This document shows, one piece after another, positions 1 to 6,357 of a stretch of 22,171 nt of DNA (the stretch's first letter is position 1; each line of letters opens with the position of its first letter). The position numbers and the translations under genes are program-made. Location: the IMG/VR virus record IMGVR_UViG_3300047550_004006, positions 1 through 22,171 of that record; one strand, 5' to 3'. A model generated the notes under the pieces. That model was not told the DNA's origin, made no database searches, and saw only the letters and a list, made by a program, of their open reading frames with translations. Source of the stretch: a virus.

Positions 1-10
1 ATGGATTGAT

Positions 11-763
11 ATGGAATACGATAACAAATTAGTTGAAGAAGCTCCTTACCATCCTGGTTACGAAGGAGCAGTGTTTGCTGATAAAGGTAGACCTCTTAGT
101 CAAATTATTAGAGAAAGACTGAAGCAAAACAATGTAAGGTTCTTTGCCAGTGATAACATTAGTGACTATATTAGCGAGCAAGAAAGAGATTGGCTAGTCG
201 AAGAGCTTGTAGATAAGTTCGCTGGTGTTCTTGACTCTCTAATCATTGATCGAGTAAATGATCCTAACAGTCAGGACACAGCAAGACGTCTTGCTAAGAT
301 GTATGTTTATGAGCTGATGGATGGTCGTTATACTCCTCGTCCAACATCAACATCATTTCCCAATGAAGGACCAGATCGGTTTGAGGGAATGCTGTGTGTA
401 AGAGCAGAGCTAACATCGATGTGTTCTCATCACCACCAACCCGTTAAAGGGATTGCAATTATTGGGATCATTCCAACAGGAAGGGTGATTGGATTATCGA
501 AGTATGTTAGAATTGCTCAGTGGTGTGCTCGTCGTGGTCAATTGCAAGAAGACCTTGTTAATCAAATTGCAAAAGAGATCATGAAGAGTTGTGATACAGA
601 GAATGTTGCTGTTTATATTCAAGCCACTCATGGGTGTATGGAACATCGTGGTGTTGAAGCTCATTCAAGTCTAACACAAACATCTGTAGTTCATGGTCTT
701 TTCCATAACGACTCAGTGAAAGCAGAGTTCTTTAACAATGTGAAGCTTCAATTATCGAAATGA
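11..763 (+). CDS. folE: GTP cyclohydrolase I (FolE)
   Basis: Converts GTP to 7,8-dihydroneopterin triphosphate, the first step shared by folate and 7-deazaguanine (preQ0) synthesis. The 250-aa protein has the family core in its C-terminal half. SMCSHHHQP at residues 136-144 carries the zinc ligands C138 and H141, and the third ligand is C209 in THGCMEHRGV. GRVIGLSKYVRIAQ at 157-170 is the family signature. The N-terminal ~80 residues are the usual variable helical part. The start at 11 follows a TGA in another frame at 7-9, so the gene is probably coupled to an upstream gene outside the window. Its own stop overlaps the next start (ATGA at 760). With a QueD-like and a DpdA-like gene downstream, the likely role is feeding preQ0 synthesis for DNA modification rather than folate, which is inference. 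Confidence 0.95.
   Translation: MEYDNKLVEEAPYHPGYEGAVFADKGRPLSQIIRERLKQNNVRFFASDNISDYISEQERDWLVEELVDKFAGVLDSLIIDRVNDPNSQDTARRLAKMYVYELMDGRYTPRPTSTSFPNEGPDRFEGMLCVRAELTSMCSHHHQPVKGIAIIGIIPTGRVIGLSKYVRIAQWCARRGQLQEDLVNQIAKEIMKSCDTENVAVYIQATHGCMEHRGVEAHSSLTQTSVVHGLFHNDSVKAEFFNNVKLQLSK
41..69 (+). promoter_or_regulatory. Hairpin early in folE coding region
   Basis: GCTCCTT at 41-47 pairs perfectly with AAGGAGC at 63-69, and inside it ACCA at 48-51 pairs with TGGT at 55-58. The composite stem-loop lies about 30-59 nt after the start codon. It is one of several stems at this place in genes of the window. A regulatory role is unproven. Confidence 0.3.
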
Positions 764-1155
764 AAGTTTATCTAGCTAAGTTTGTCAAGAATGGACACAC
801 TGCTTATAAGATTGGTCACACCAAGTGGTTTAAGTCGATCAAACGATTTGAGGATGAGGAATATAATGTATTTGACAATATTGTGATCCTCGATGATATT
901 TACGTTGAACACAAGGATGCTCGTATAGCCAGACTTTGTAGTGAACTAGTAGAAGCCGCACTACAAGGAGTGTTTCCTAAAGGATTTAGACTTGAGGATC
1001 ATTTTGTAACTGAGGCTAATACATTTGACGGTCTTTCAGGAATAACAGAATTTTTTATTTTAGAAGAAGATGTAAGTGAAGACAGGTTAGTAAACATATT
1101 TGCACGTGTAAAGAAGAGAGTCTCTCATATTGTAAGGAAATACAATGGACAATAA
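760..1155 (+). CDS. Possible GIY-YIG / T5orf172-like protein
   Basis: A 131-aa protein. The start MKVYLAKF, then GHTAYKIGHTK at about residues 12-22, a basic stretch with SIKRFEDEE, an acidic helix containing E66, and a closing GITEFFILE segment match the layout of T5orf172/MUG113-type members of the GIY-YIG superfamily (YKIG motif, conserved Glu helix, terminal G-x-TE-x-F). The classical GIY and YIG triplets are degenerate, so nuclease activity is uncertain. The gene overlaps folE by 4 nt and the next gene by 11 nt, so it sits in the same operon as folE, the queD-like gene and the dpdA-like gene. It could be an orphan nuclease domain, possibly working with the modification genes; that is inference only. 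Confidence 0.4.
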   Translation: MKVYLAKFVKNGHTAYKIGHTKWFKSIKRFEDEEYNVFDNIVILDDIYVEHKDARIARLCSELVEAALQGVFPKGFRLEDHFVTEANTFDGLSGITEFFILEEDVSEDRLVNIFARVKKRVSHIVRKYNGQ

Positions 1156-1537
1156 AAGTTTTATTTTTATCACCTTTCAGAAAGAAGGGATTCACCGTTA
1201 TCCAGCTGCAGCAGAAAATCCTGAGCTTGCTACTGGTGATTGGTTAGATGTATCGTTCTTAGCATCACCTCATCGTCATATGTTCCATTTCCGAATTGAA
1301 ATGGAAGTATTTCATGATAACAGAGACGTTGAGTTTATTCAGTTTAAACGTATCGTTGAGAATTGGTACTCACAAGGAACTTTGAAACTTGATTATAAGT
1401 CTTGTGAGATGATGGCTCGCGAACTTCATAGTAATCTATTCAGCAATTGGCCTGATCGTGATTATGTTGTAGAAGTTTCAGAAGATGGTGAGAATGGTTG
1501 TCGAATCTATTTTCCTAAAGAGTCAGTACGTTTATGA
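1145..1537 (+). CDS. QueD/6-pyruvoyl-tetrahydropterin-synthase-like T-fold protein
   Basis: A 130-aa protein with the layout of the QueD/PTPS family. HRHMFHFRIEMEV at residues 43-55 matches the family HGHNY zinc motif followed by a beta strand. KSCEMMAREL at 86-95 corresponds to the PT-x-E-N-L helix, and VVEVSEDGENGCRIYF at 108-123 corresponds to the terminal strand with its conserved Glu. H17 in GIHRYPAA may be the third zinc ligand. QueD makes 6-carboxy-tetrahydropterin from the FolE product, which fits the position between folE and dpdA. The catalytic Cys normally just before HGHNY is absent here (SFLASPHRH), so this may be a variant enzyme or a structural relative. The assignment comes from motifs only. 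It overlaps its neighbours by 11 and 4 nt. Confidence 0.5.
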   Translation: MDNKSFIFITFQKEGIHRYPAAAENPELATGDWLDVSFLASPHRHMFHFRIEMEVFHDNRDVEFIQFKRIVENWYSQGTLKLDYKSCEMMARELHSNLFSNWPDRDYVVEVSEDGENGCRIYFPKESVRL

Positions 1538-2400
1538 TTAATTTTTGTCACATTTCCCCTACTCCATACTTGGAGACTTTTGCGCACCTTAATGGTGCGC
1601 ATATTATTCTTGCACATCTTGTCGAACAAGATGAACAGTATAGAAAGTTCTATCGTAACTTAGATGATGGTAAGCCTAAGATTATGGACAACTCTGCTTT
1701 TGAGATGTTCAAACTTGGTAAACCAATGTATCCATCTGAGAAGCTAATTGATCTTGGCAAGAAAGTGAAAACTGATTACATCGTGATGACTGACTATCCT
1801 CGAGAGCATTGGTCTAAGACGATGGACAAAGCAGTAGAAATGGTTGAGCCAATCAAAGAAGCTGGATTTGGAACTTTCTATTGTCCTCAAAGTGATTTTG
1901 GTGACATGGAGGGACTATTAATATCGATTGAATGGGCTTTAGACAATATTGATATCGACTTGATTGGCTTATCTATCCTCTCATGTCCAATTGCTTGTGG
2001 AGTTAATGAGACGAAGCATAGTGATGGCCTTAGAGATGATGCATATAAAATGCAACGTTTTTTATCTCGTTGGCGCGTATTTAGAGAAATGGAGAAGAGA
2101 AAACTCCTACATAAAGTAGATGGAGCTAAGTTTCATTGTCTTGGAATGGTTGATGGTCCTAGAGAGATTGAGTTGTTAGAAGATTATCATTGGGCAATTT
2201 ATAGTTGGGATTCAAGTGCTGCAATATGGGCTGGATTCAATGGTATCCGTTTTGATGACTCACCTACAGGTCTTAGGTATGGTAAGTTTGAGAAAGAAGT
2301 AAACTTTAATGTTGATGATATACCGTTGTCTAAAATTAATAATGCGATCTATAATTGCAACTACATCAATAATCTTTTAGAGGAACGAAATGAATTATAA
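1534..2400 (+). CDS. dpdA: DpdA-like DNA-guanine transglycosylase (TGT family)
   Basis: A 288-aa TIM-barrel protein related to tRNA-guanine transglycosylase. IMDNSAFEMF at residues 50-59 aligns with the TGT motif DSGGFQ, so D52 is the likely general acid/base. LIGLSILS at 143-150 corresponds to the substrate-pocket GG-x-A segment. HCLGMVDGPREIE at 201-213 matches MG-x-G-x-P-x-D, and YSWDSSAA at 223-230 holds the likely nucleophile D226. The C-terminal CxCxxC/H zinc site of bacterial TGT is not visible; I do not know whether phage relatives lack it in general. Phage DpdA exchanges guanine in DNA for preQ0 or a derivative and protects it from host restriction. It overlaps the queD-like gene by 4 nt and the next gene by 11 nt. 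QueE and QueC are not in the window. The family is clear; the DNA substrate is inferred from context. Confidence 0.8.
   Translation: MINFCHISPTPYLETFAHLNGAHIILAHLVEQDEQYRKFYRNLDDGKPKIMDNSAFEMFKLGKPMYPSEKLIDLGKKVKTDYIVMTDYPREHWSKTMDKAVEMVEPIKEAGFGTFYCPQSDFGDMEGLLISIEWALDNIDIDLIGLSILSCPIACGVNETKHSDGLRDDAYKMQRFLSRWRVFREMEKRKLLHKVDGAKFHCLGMVDGPREIELLEDYHWAIYSWDSSAAIWAGFNGIRFDDSPTGLRYGKFEKEVNFNVDDIPLSKINNAIYNCNYINNLLEERNEL
1562..1601 (+). promoter_or_regulatory. Tandem hairpins in 5' coding region of dpdA
   Basis: CTCCA at 1562-1566 pairs with TGGAG at 1571-1575 across loop TACT. Directly downstream TGCGCACC at 1581-1588 pairs perfectly with GGTGCGCA at 1594-1601 across loop TTAAT. The second stem is G/C-rich in an A/T-rich genome and lies about 48-68 nt after the start codon. 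Its location suggests an effect on translation or mRNA stability, which is inference. Confidence 0.35.
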
Positions 2401-2746
2401 ATTTAAAGAAGATGTATTTTTTGATGAGCTCAGGGATTATGTCGATAGGACTTATGGTGAGCATTACGTAAACAATGGTGAGATCCAAGTTGTGGATGTA
2501 TGGCATGCACGTGGTACACTTTCTACGACAGCAATTGATACAGCATTGAAGTATATGATGCGTTATGGTAAGAAGGATGGTAAGAATAAGAAGGATTTAT
2601 TCAAAGCAGTTCACTATATCATGCTTACAATGTATACTGATGGATTATTAGATAATAAGGATTATATTATTCATGATGAAGCACATATTGAGCCCACACT
2701 CGACTACAACCCTCACGAACACGCAACCAGAGGATTCCCAACCTAA
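2390..2746 (+). CDS. DUF3310-type phage protein
   Basis: A 118-aa protein. The part STTAIDTALKYMMRYGKK at about residues 45-62, followed by NKKDLFKAVHYIML at 66-79, matches the DUF3310 pattern of an Ile-Asp helix, a K-Y-x-x-R-x-G-K segment and a D-L-x-K-A-x-x-Y helix. This family is common in phages and sometimes labelled nucleotide kinase-like, but its biochemical role is not established. It overlaps dpdA by 11 nt, and its last 74 nt overlap the next gene in another frame. Position among nucleotide-metabolism genes fits a role in nucleotide pools or DNA modification, but nothing in the sequence proves it. Confidence 0.55.
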   Translation: MNYKFKEDVFFDELRDYVDRTYGEHYVNNGEIQVVDVWHARGTLSTTAIDTALKYMMRYGKKDGKNKKDLFKAVHYIMLTMYTDGLLDNKDYIIHDEAHIEPTLDYNPHEHATRGFPT

Positions 2747-3173
2747 CGCTGTTGATCTAAGACTTGGGAAAGTCTTTAAGATACATGAATATGTTTTTGA
2801 GATTTCTAACGACCATAAGAAGCATCGTGGTTCAGAAGAAGTTCAACCACTAGCTGATGGATACTACTATCTTGAACCTGGTGATTATGAAGTCGTCATG
2901 GAAAATATTATCCATGTAGGTGAAGGTGAGGCAGGTTGGGTAATCACTCGTTCAACACTCAATCGCAACGGATGTTTCTTAACATCCGGTCTTTATGATA
3001 CCGGGTATCATGGAGTGATGGCTGCTGTTCTCCATGTTGGTGTAGGAATAGCAAAGATCAAACAGGGGACAAGAATTGGTCAGTATATCAGCTTTCAAGC
3101 TGAAAACATTGGTTCATATGATGGTGATTACGGGATCGGAAAACAACATGATAAAAAATATGGAGTCGAATAA
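2673..3173 (+). CDS. dCTP deaminase / dUTPase-family protein
   Basis: A 166-aa trimeric dUTPase/dCTP-deaminase superfamily protein. ILSPHST near the N-terminus and PNAVDLRLGKVF at 24-35 match the Dcd opening. GWVITRSTLNRNGCF holds the Arg-Ser substrate loop, and TSGLYDTGYHGVMAAVLHV followed by GTRIGQYISF matches the conserved D-x-G-Y/F-x-G hairpin and G-x-x-IGQ strand. Such enzymes deaminate dCTP or hydrolyse dUTP, giving dUMP for thymidylate synthesis, in keeping with the dCMP deaminase further on. Motifs do not decide between the two activities. ATG occurs twice, at 2673 and 2676. The unusually long 74-nt overlap with the upstream gene is supported because Dcd-like sequence begins immediately after this start. 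Its stop touches the next gene. Confidence 0.75.
   Translation: MMKHILSPHSTTTLTNTQPEDSQPNAVDLRLGKVFKIHEYVFEISNDHKKHRGSEEVQPLADGYYYLEPGDYEVVMENIIHVGEGEAGWVITRSTLNRNGCFLTSGLYDTGYHGVMAAVLHVGVGIAKIKQGTRIGQYISFQAENIGSYDGDYGIGKQHDKKYGVE
2969..3004 (+). repeat. Two mutually exclusive hairpins inside the dcd-like gene
   Basis: CGGATGTT at 2969-2976 pairs perfectly with AACATCCG at 2981-2988 over loop TCTT. CCGGT at 2986-2990 could instead pair with ACCGG at 3000-3004. They share bases 2986-2988, so only one can form. This is in mid-gene and may be chance. Confidence 0.25.
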
Positions 3174-4033
3174 TGGGTTTTGAAATTAAAGTAAGTATCG
3201 AAGAGCTCCGTAAACGCAAGATATTTCTTGCAACGCCAATGTATGGAGGGCAATGTGCAGGAATGTTTGCAAAATCTGTAGCTGATCTTGCTGCAATTTG
3301 TTCCAAATATCAAATTCCTCTCCAGTTATATTTTCTTTTCAATGAGTCGTTGATTACTCGAGCCCGTAACTATTGCGCAGATGAGTTTATGAGGAGCGAT
3401 GCAACTCATATGATTTTCTTGGATAGTGATATCGGATTCAATCCTCAAGATGTTATTGCATTACTTGCATTGCAAGATGACGACAGTCCATATGATGTGA
3501 TTGGAGCTCCATATCCTAAGAAATGTATCAGTTGGGAAAAAGTCAAGCAAGCAGTAGATAAGGGAATTGCTGATGAAGATCCTAACGTATTGGAGAAGTT
3601 CGTTGGTGACTATGTGTTTAATCCCAAAGGCGATCAAAAAGAGATACCTATTGGTCAACCTGTAGAGGTTCGCGAGATTGGTACTGGTTTTATGATGATT
3701 CGTCGTAAGACATTTGAAAAATATACAGAAGTGTTCTCAGAACTTCATTATAAGCCAGATCATATTCGTACAGCAGCATTCGATGGATCAAGAGAGATCA
3801 TGGCTTTTTTTGACTGTATCATTGATCCGGAAAGCAAACGCTACCTTTCTGAGGACTACATGTTTTGTTATAATGTTCAGAAAGCTGGTATGAAGGTTTG
3901 GTTCTGTCCTTGGATGCAGACACAACACGTTGGGATGTACGTTTTCGGTGGTAGCCTAGCAGACCTAGCATCTATTGGTGCATCTGCTACCGCAGATGCT
4001 AGCAAGATTGGTGGGAAGACTAAAAAGAAATGA
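3173..4033 (+). CDS. Glycosyltransferase family 2-like (GT-A) protein
   Basis: A 286-aa protein with a GT-A fold signature. It opens with a strand IFLATPMYGG at residues 17-26, has ESLITRARNYCADEFM at 58-73, and carries the metal/nucleotide-sugar motif MIFLDSDIGF at 80-89 (D84, D86). Later, EIGTGFMMIRRKTFEKY and LSEDYMFCYNVQKAGMKVWFCPW match the acceptor-side motif with an ED pair seen in GT2 enzymes. No signal peptide or membrane segment is present, so it acts in the cytoplasm. The sugar donor and acceptor are unknown; modified DNA bases or a virion protein are possibilities. It sits between the dcd-like gene (1-nt overlap) and gp45 (ATGA overlap), so it is in the replication operon. The C-terminal tail is Ala/Ser/Lys-rich and low in complexity. 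Confidence 0.7.
   Translation: MGFEIKVSIEELRKRKIFLATPMYGGQCAGMFAKSVADLAAICSKYQIPLQLYFLFNESLITRARNYCADEFMRSDATHMIFLDSDIGFNPQDVIALLALQDDDSPYDVIGAPYPKKCISWEKVKQAVDKGIADEDPNVLEKFVGDYVFNPKGDQKEIPIGQPVEVREIGTGFMMIRRKTFEKYTEVFSELHYKPDHIRTAAFDGSREIMAFFDCIIDPESKRYLSEDYMFCYNVQKAGMKVWFCPWMQTQHVGMYVFGGSLADLASIGASATADASKIGGKTKKK
3216..3231 (+). promoter_or_regulatory. Small hairpin in 5' coding region of the glycosyltransferase
   Basis: GCAAGA at 3216-3221 pairs with TCTTGC at 3226-3231 across tetraloop TATT, 43-58 nt after the start codon. A 6-bp stem is common by chance; it is listed only because of its position. Confidence 0.2.
3965..4002 (+). promoter_or_regulatory. Nested alternative hairpins upstream of gp45
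   Basis: CTAGCATCT at 3965-3973 pairs perfectly with AGATGCTAG at 3994-4002 over a 20-nt loop. The overlapping GCATCTGC at 3980-3987 pairs perfectly with GCAGATGC at 3992-3999 over tetraloop TACC. The two stems share bases 3994-3999, so they exclude each other, like a two-state switch. The element lies in the low-complexity C-terminal coding part of the glycosyltransferase gene, 27 nt before the gp45 start. There is no following T-run, so it is not an intrinsic terminator. Confidence 0.4.
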
Positions 4034-4692
4034 AACTATCAAGTAGAACCCTTCAAGTATTGAAGAACTTTTCTACAATCAATCCTTCATTGTTGTTTAG
4101 GACTGGTAGTGTTATCACTACCATGTCTCCGATGAAGACTGTGATGGCACGTGCAACTGTCAAAGAATCGTTTCCTCAAACTTACGCTATTTTTGATTTG
4201 TCTAGATTTATTGGCGTTCTTTCAATGTTCAATGATCCAGATATCAAGATGGAACAAACTTTCCTTGTGATCTCAGAAAACAATCGGGTTGTCAATTACA
4301 CCTATGCTGATCCAGAAATGATTGTCACACCTCCAGATAAACCTATCAAGTTTCCTGAAGATGCTGAGATTTCTTTTTCAATGCCTGCTGATGTTCTTCA
4401 GTCAGTTTTGAAAGCAATCAACATTCTCCAAATGAGTGAGTTCTCTGTTACTGGTCGAAATAATAAAATTTGTGTTGGTGCTGTTGATACTAAAAACCCT
4501 ACTGGAGATACATACAACATTGAAGTGGGAACTACCGAACACAATTTTAGTATGATCTTTAAATCAGAGAATATTAAACTGATTGCTGGCGACTATGATG
4601 TAAAAATTACTTCACGTGGACTTGGTTACTTCAAAGGAGACGACGTTGATTATTGGATACCAACAGAATCAAGCTCAAACTTCGGTAGCTAG
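4030..4692 (+). CDS. 45: DNA polymerase sliding clamp gp45
   Basis: A 220-aa trimeric processivity clamp that tethers gp43 to DNA and, in T4, also activates late transcription with the late sigma gp55 and co-activator gp33. The opening MKLSSRTLQVLKNFSTINPS matches the start of T4-like clamps (T4 gp45 is 228 aa). Later landmarks are VMARATVKESFPQTYAIFDLSRFIGVLS at about 39-66 and the closing DYDVKITSRGLGYFKGDDVDYWIPTE, typical for the family. The start overlaps the upstream stop in ATGA. The gene order gp45, gp44, then gp62, regA is the T4 order, here with extra genes inserted. Because late-promoter-like boxes are found in this window, this clamp is likely also a late-transcription factor. Confidence 0.95.
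   Translation: MKLSSRTLQVLKNFSTINPSLLFRTGSVITTMSPMKTVMARATVKESFPQTYAIFDLSRFIGVLSMFNDPDIKMEQTFLVISENNRVVNYTYADPEMIVTPPDKPIKFPEDAEISFSMPADVLQSVLKAINILQMSEFSVTGRNNKICVGAVDTKNPTGDTYNIEVGTTEHNFSMIFKSENIKLIAGDYDVKITSRGLGYFKGDDVDYWIPTESSSNFGS
4043..4123 (+). promoter_or_regulatory. Two hairpins in 5' coding region of gp45
   Basis: First stem: GTAGAA at 4043-4048 pairs with TTCTAC at 4071-4076, and within it CTTCAA at 4051-4056 pairs with TTGAAG at 4060-4065 over a GTA loop. Second stem: TGGTAGTG at 4104-4111 pairs perfectly with CACTACCA at 4116-4123 over loop TTAT. They lie 13-93 nt into the gene. RNA structure here could tune clamp translation; not demonstrated. Confidence 0.35.
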
Positions 4693-4843
4693 ATGCCCCG
4701 TTTGTAAATTGTTGATTGAAGATATTAAAGGTTGGCCTTGCTATGACGCTAAATGTCCTACATTATCATGCGTGAAGAATTTCTTTGGGTCGAGCGATAT
4801 AGACCGAAAACTATTGCAGACACAATCCTGTCTAAACAATTAA
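4646..4843 (+). CDS. Possible small Cys-rich (zinc-ribbon-like) protein between gp45 and gp44
   Basis: An overlapping reading frame of 65 aa. It contains RCPVCKLLIEDIKGWPCYD then AKCPTLSC, that is a CxxC pair, a further Cys and a second pair spaced CxxxxC, suggestive of a small zinc-binding module. It bridges the 75-nt gap between the gp45 stop and the gp44 start. A TTG at 4646 is preceded by a strong Shine-Dalgarno AAAGGAG at 4633-4639 with 6-nt spacing; a GTG at 4616 is in frame but has no such site. The last 75 nt overlap gp44, which lacks a clear site of its own, so translation of this frame could be coupled to gp44. The overlaps with two real genes make it uncertain. Confidence 0.35.
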   Translation: MIIGYQQNQAQTSVARCPVCKLLIEDIKGWPCYDAKCPTLSCVKNFFGSSDIDRKLLQTQSCLNN

Positions 4844-5709
4844 AGGCTACATTTCAACAGTTTGTTGATGATAATAACATTCCTAATTTGCTTCTTACTG
4901 GTCGCGCTGGTGTGGGCAAAACCACAGTCGCTCGCGCTATGCTTGATCAGTTGGATTGTGATTATATCGTTATTAATGGGTCCCTTCATGGTAACATTGA
5001 TACTCTTAGAAACGATATTCTTGCTTTTGCTTCTACCGTTAGTTTTAGTGGTGGTAGGAAGTATGTTATTCTTGATGAAGCTGATTACTTAAACCCGAAT
5101 AGTACACAGCCTGCTCTTCGTAATTTTATGGAAGAGTATAGTAAGAATTGTGGATTCATTCTCACTTGTAACTTCAAGAACAAATTAATTGAACCTTTAT
5201 GGTCAAGATGTTCTGTTGTTGAGTTTAAGATTCCTAAAGAAGAGAAACCTTCTCTTGCGTCTCAATTCTTCAAAAGAGTTTGTGATATTTTAGAGAAAGA
5301 AAAAGTTAAATATGTCGATAAAGTAGTAGCTGAGCTTGTTCAAAAGTTCTTTCCAGATTTCAGGAGAACATTGAACGAACTTCAAAGATATGCTGCTACC
5401 GGTGCTATTGATAGTGGGATCCTCTCTAATTTTACGGATGAATCGTTCAAGACTCTAATAGATTTCATGAAGAAGAAAGATTTCAGTAGTGTGAGGAAAT
5501 GGGTTGGTGAGAACAACGATATTGATCCAGTTGTCCTTTTTCGTAAACTATACGATAATGCTTCAACAATGTTAGCAAATAATGCCAGCGTTGCTCAACT
5601 TGTAATGATTATTGCAAACTACCAATACAAGTCAGCTTTTGTAGCAGATCAAGAGATTAATACAACGGCTTGTATGGCAGAACTTATGGTGAACATGGAA
5701 TGGAAGTGA
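4768..5709 (+). CDS. 44: Clamp loader large subunit gp44 (AAA+ ATPase)
   Basis: ATPase subunit of the sliding clamp loader that, with gp62, opens gp45 and places it on primed DNA. The protein is 313 aa (T4 gp44: 319). After WVERYRPKTIADTI it shows Walker A GRAGVGKTT at about residues 45-53, Walker B VILDEAD at about 100-106, a sensor segment FILTCNF, and the arginine-finger motif LWSRC. The C-terminal collar domain follows. The start at 4768 (MREEFLWVERYRPK) fits the family best; an in-frame ATG at 4753 would add five residues. Neither has a good ribosome site, suggesting translational coupling from upstream. It is separated from its partner gp62 by two small genes and dadA. Confidence 0.93.
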   Translation: MREEFLWVERYRPKTIADTILSKQLKATFQQFVDDNNIPNLLLTGRAGVGKTTVARAMLDQLDCDYIVINGSLHGNIDTLRNDILAFASTVSFSGGRKYVILDEADYLNPNSTQPALRNFMEEYSKNCGFILTCNFKNKLIEPLWSRCSVVEFKIPKEEKPSLASQFFKRVCDILEKEKVKYVDKVVAELVQKFFPDFRRTLNELQRYAATGAIDSGILSNFTDESFKTLIDFMKKKDFSSVRKWVGENNDIDPVVLFRKLYDNASTMLANNASVAQLVMIIANYQYKSAFVADQEINTTACMAELMVNMEWK

Positions 5710-5906
5710 TAAAGTCAATACCATTGAAAATGGTTGAATGTGTAGATGGTTCTATTGGATACTTTGTTAAGCAAACAGACCAAGGATATTTAATTAGAAT
5801 ACCGAACAAACACTGGCCATTTCCTGAGCATGTATTTCTTAAACGTAATCAATTTAAATATGTAACTGAAAAACTTTCGGAGCAATTTGATGAAGCACCT
5901 TTCTAA
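5700..5906 (+). CDS. Small conserved-looking phage protein, function unknown
   Basis: A 68-aa protein beginning MEVIKSIPLKMVECVDG. It has alternating strands (SIGYFVKQ, GYLIRIPN) and an aromatic segment HWPFPEHVFLKRNQFKYV, suggesting a small beta-rich fold. I do not recognise a named family. The start at 5700 overlaps the end of gp44 by 10 nt, which is normal for this operon, and its last codons overlap the following gene by 17 nt. An in-frame upstream start inside gp44 is less likely. A 6-bp stem ACCATT/AATGGT at 5720-5734 lies near the start. Confidence 0.6.
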   Translation: MEVIKSIPLKMVECVDGSIGYFVKQTDQGYLIRIPNKHWPFPEHVFLKRNQFKYVTEKLSEQFDEAPF

Positions 5907-6357
5907 CAAGTATACTGCAAAAGTTGTTAAAGATCCTGAAACGGGTGACTCTCTCTTAGAGTTTGATCAAAAGTTTGTTGAAGAACAGGATTGGAGAGTG
6001 GGTGACACTATTAAATGGAATATCACCGATAAGGAAGTAACCATGACTAATGTTGATGCTATAGCAAGAAAAGAAACCGATTATTATCTTGTTGAAACAA
6101 TTAGCATATTCCGTATGAGGTACGTTGTCAAAGCAAAGAGTGCAGAGCATGCTTCTGATGAAGTGGTGATGAATTCTAGTAATACACAGTTTAAAGAGTT
6201 TTCCCAACACCACATAGATGAATCAATTTCATCTACTAGAAAAATGACTAGAGAGGAAATACTAGAGCTATGCAATCAGGATAATGATTACCTTACGTCT
6301 TGGAGTGACGAACAAAAGCTAAAGAATCTTACCAATACTATTGATTATGAAGTATGA
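5890..6357 (+). CDS. Hypothetical protein with AbrB/MazE-like N-terminus
   Basis: A 155-aa protein. The first ~50 residues, SNKYTAKVVKDPETGDSLLEFDQKFVEEQDWRVGDT in outline, resemble the swapped-hairpin AbrB/SpoVT layout: strand, D-P-x-T-G-D turn, hydrophobic strand, then W-x-V-G-D-x-I-x-W. That fold usually binds DNA or acts as an antitoxin-like dimer. A middle segment DYYLVETISIFRMRYVVKAKSAEHASDEVV has a strand-helix pattern, and the C-terminal third is acidic and helical. The ATG at 5890 is used instead of the TTG just before it. It overlaps the upstream gene by 17 nt and dadA by 11 nt. No toxin partner is visible, so it is probably a phage regulator or replisome-associated protein; the function is unknown. 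Confidence 0.6.
   Translation: MKHLSNKYTAKVVKDPETGDSLLEFDQKFVEEQDWRVGDTIKWNITDKEVTMTNVDAIARKETDYYLVETISIFRMRYVVKAKSAEHASDEVVMNSSNTQFKEFSQHHIDESISSTRKMTREEILELCNQDNDYLTSWSDEQKLKNLTNTIDYEV

Noticed and set aside
1-9. ATG GAT TGA as the end of an upstream gene
   Set aside because: Only two codons are visible; nothing can be said about the product, so it is not listed as a gene.
4862-5092. 76-aa very hydrophobic frame on the plus strand
   Set aside because: It is an out-of-frame reading of gp44, including its Walker motifs; hydrophobicity comes from T-rich codons.
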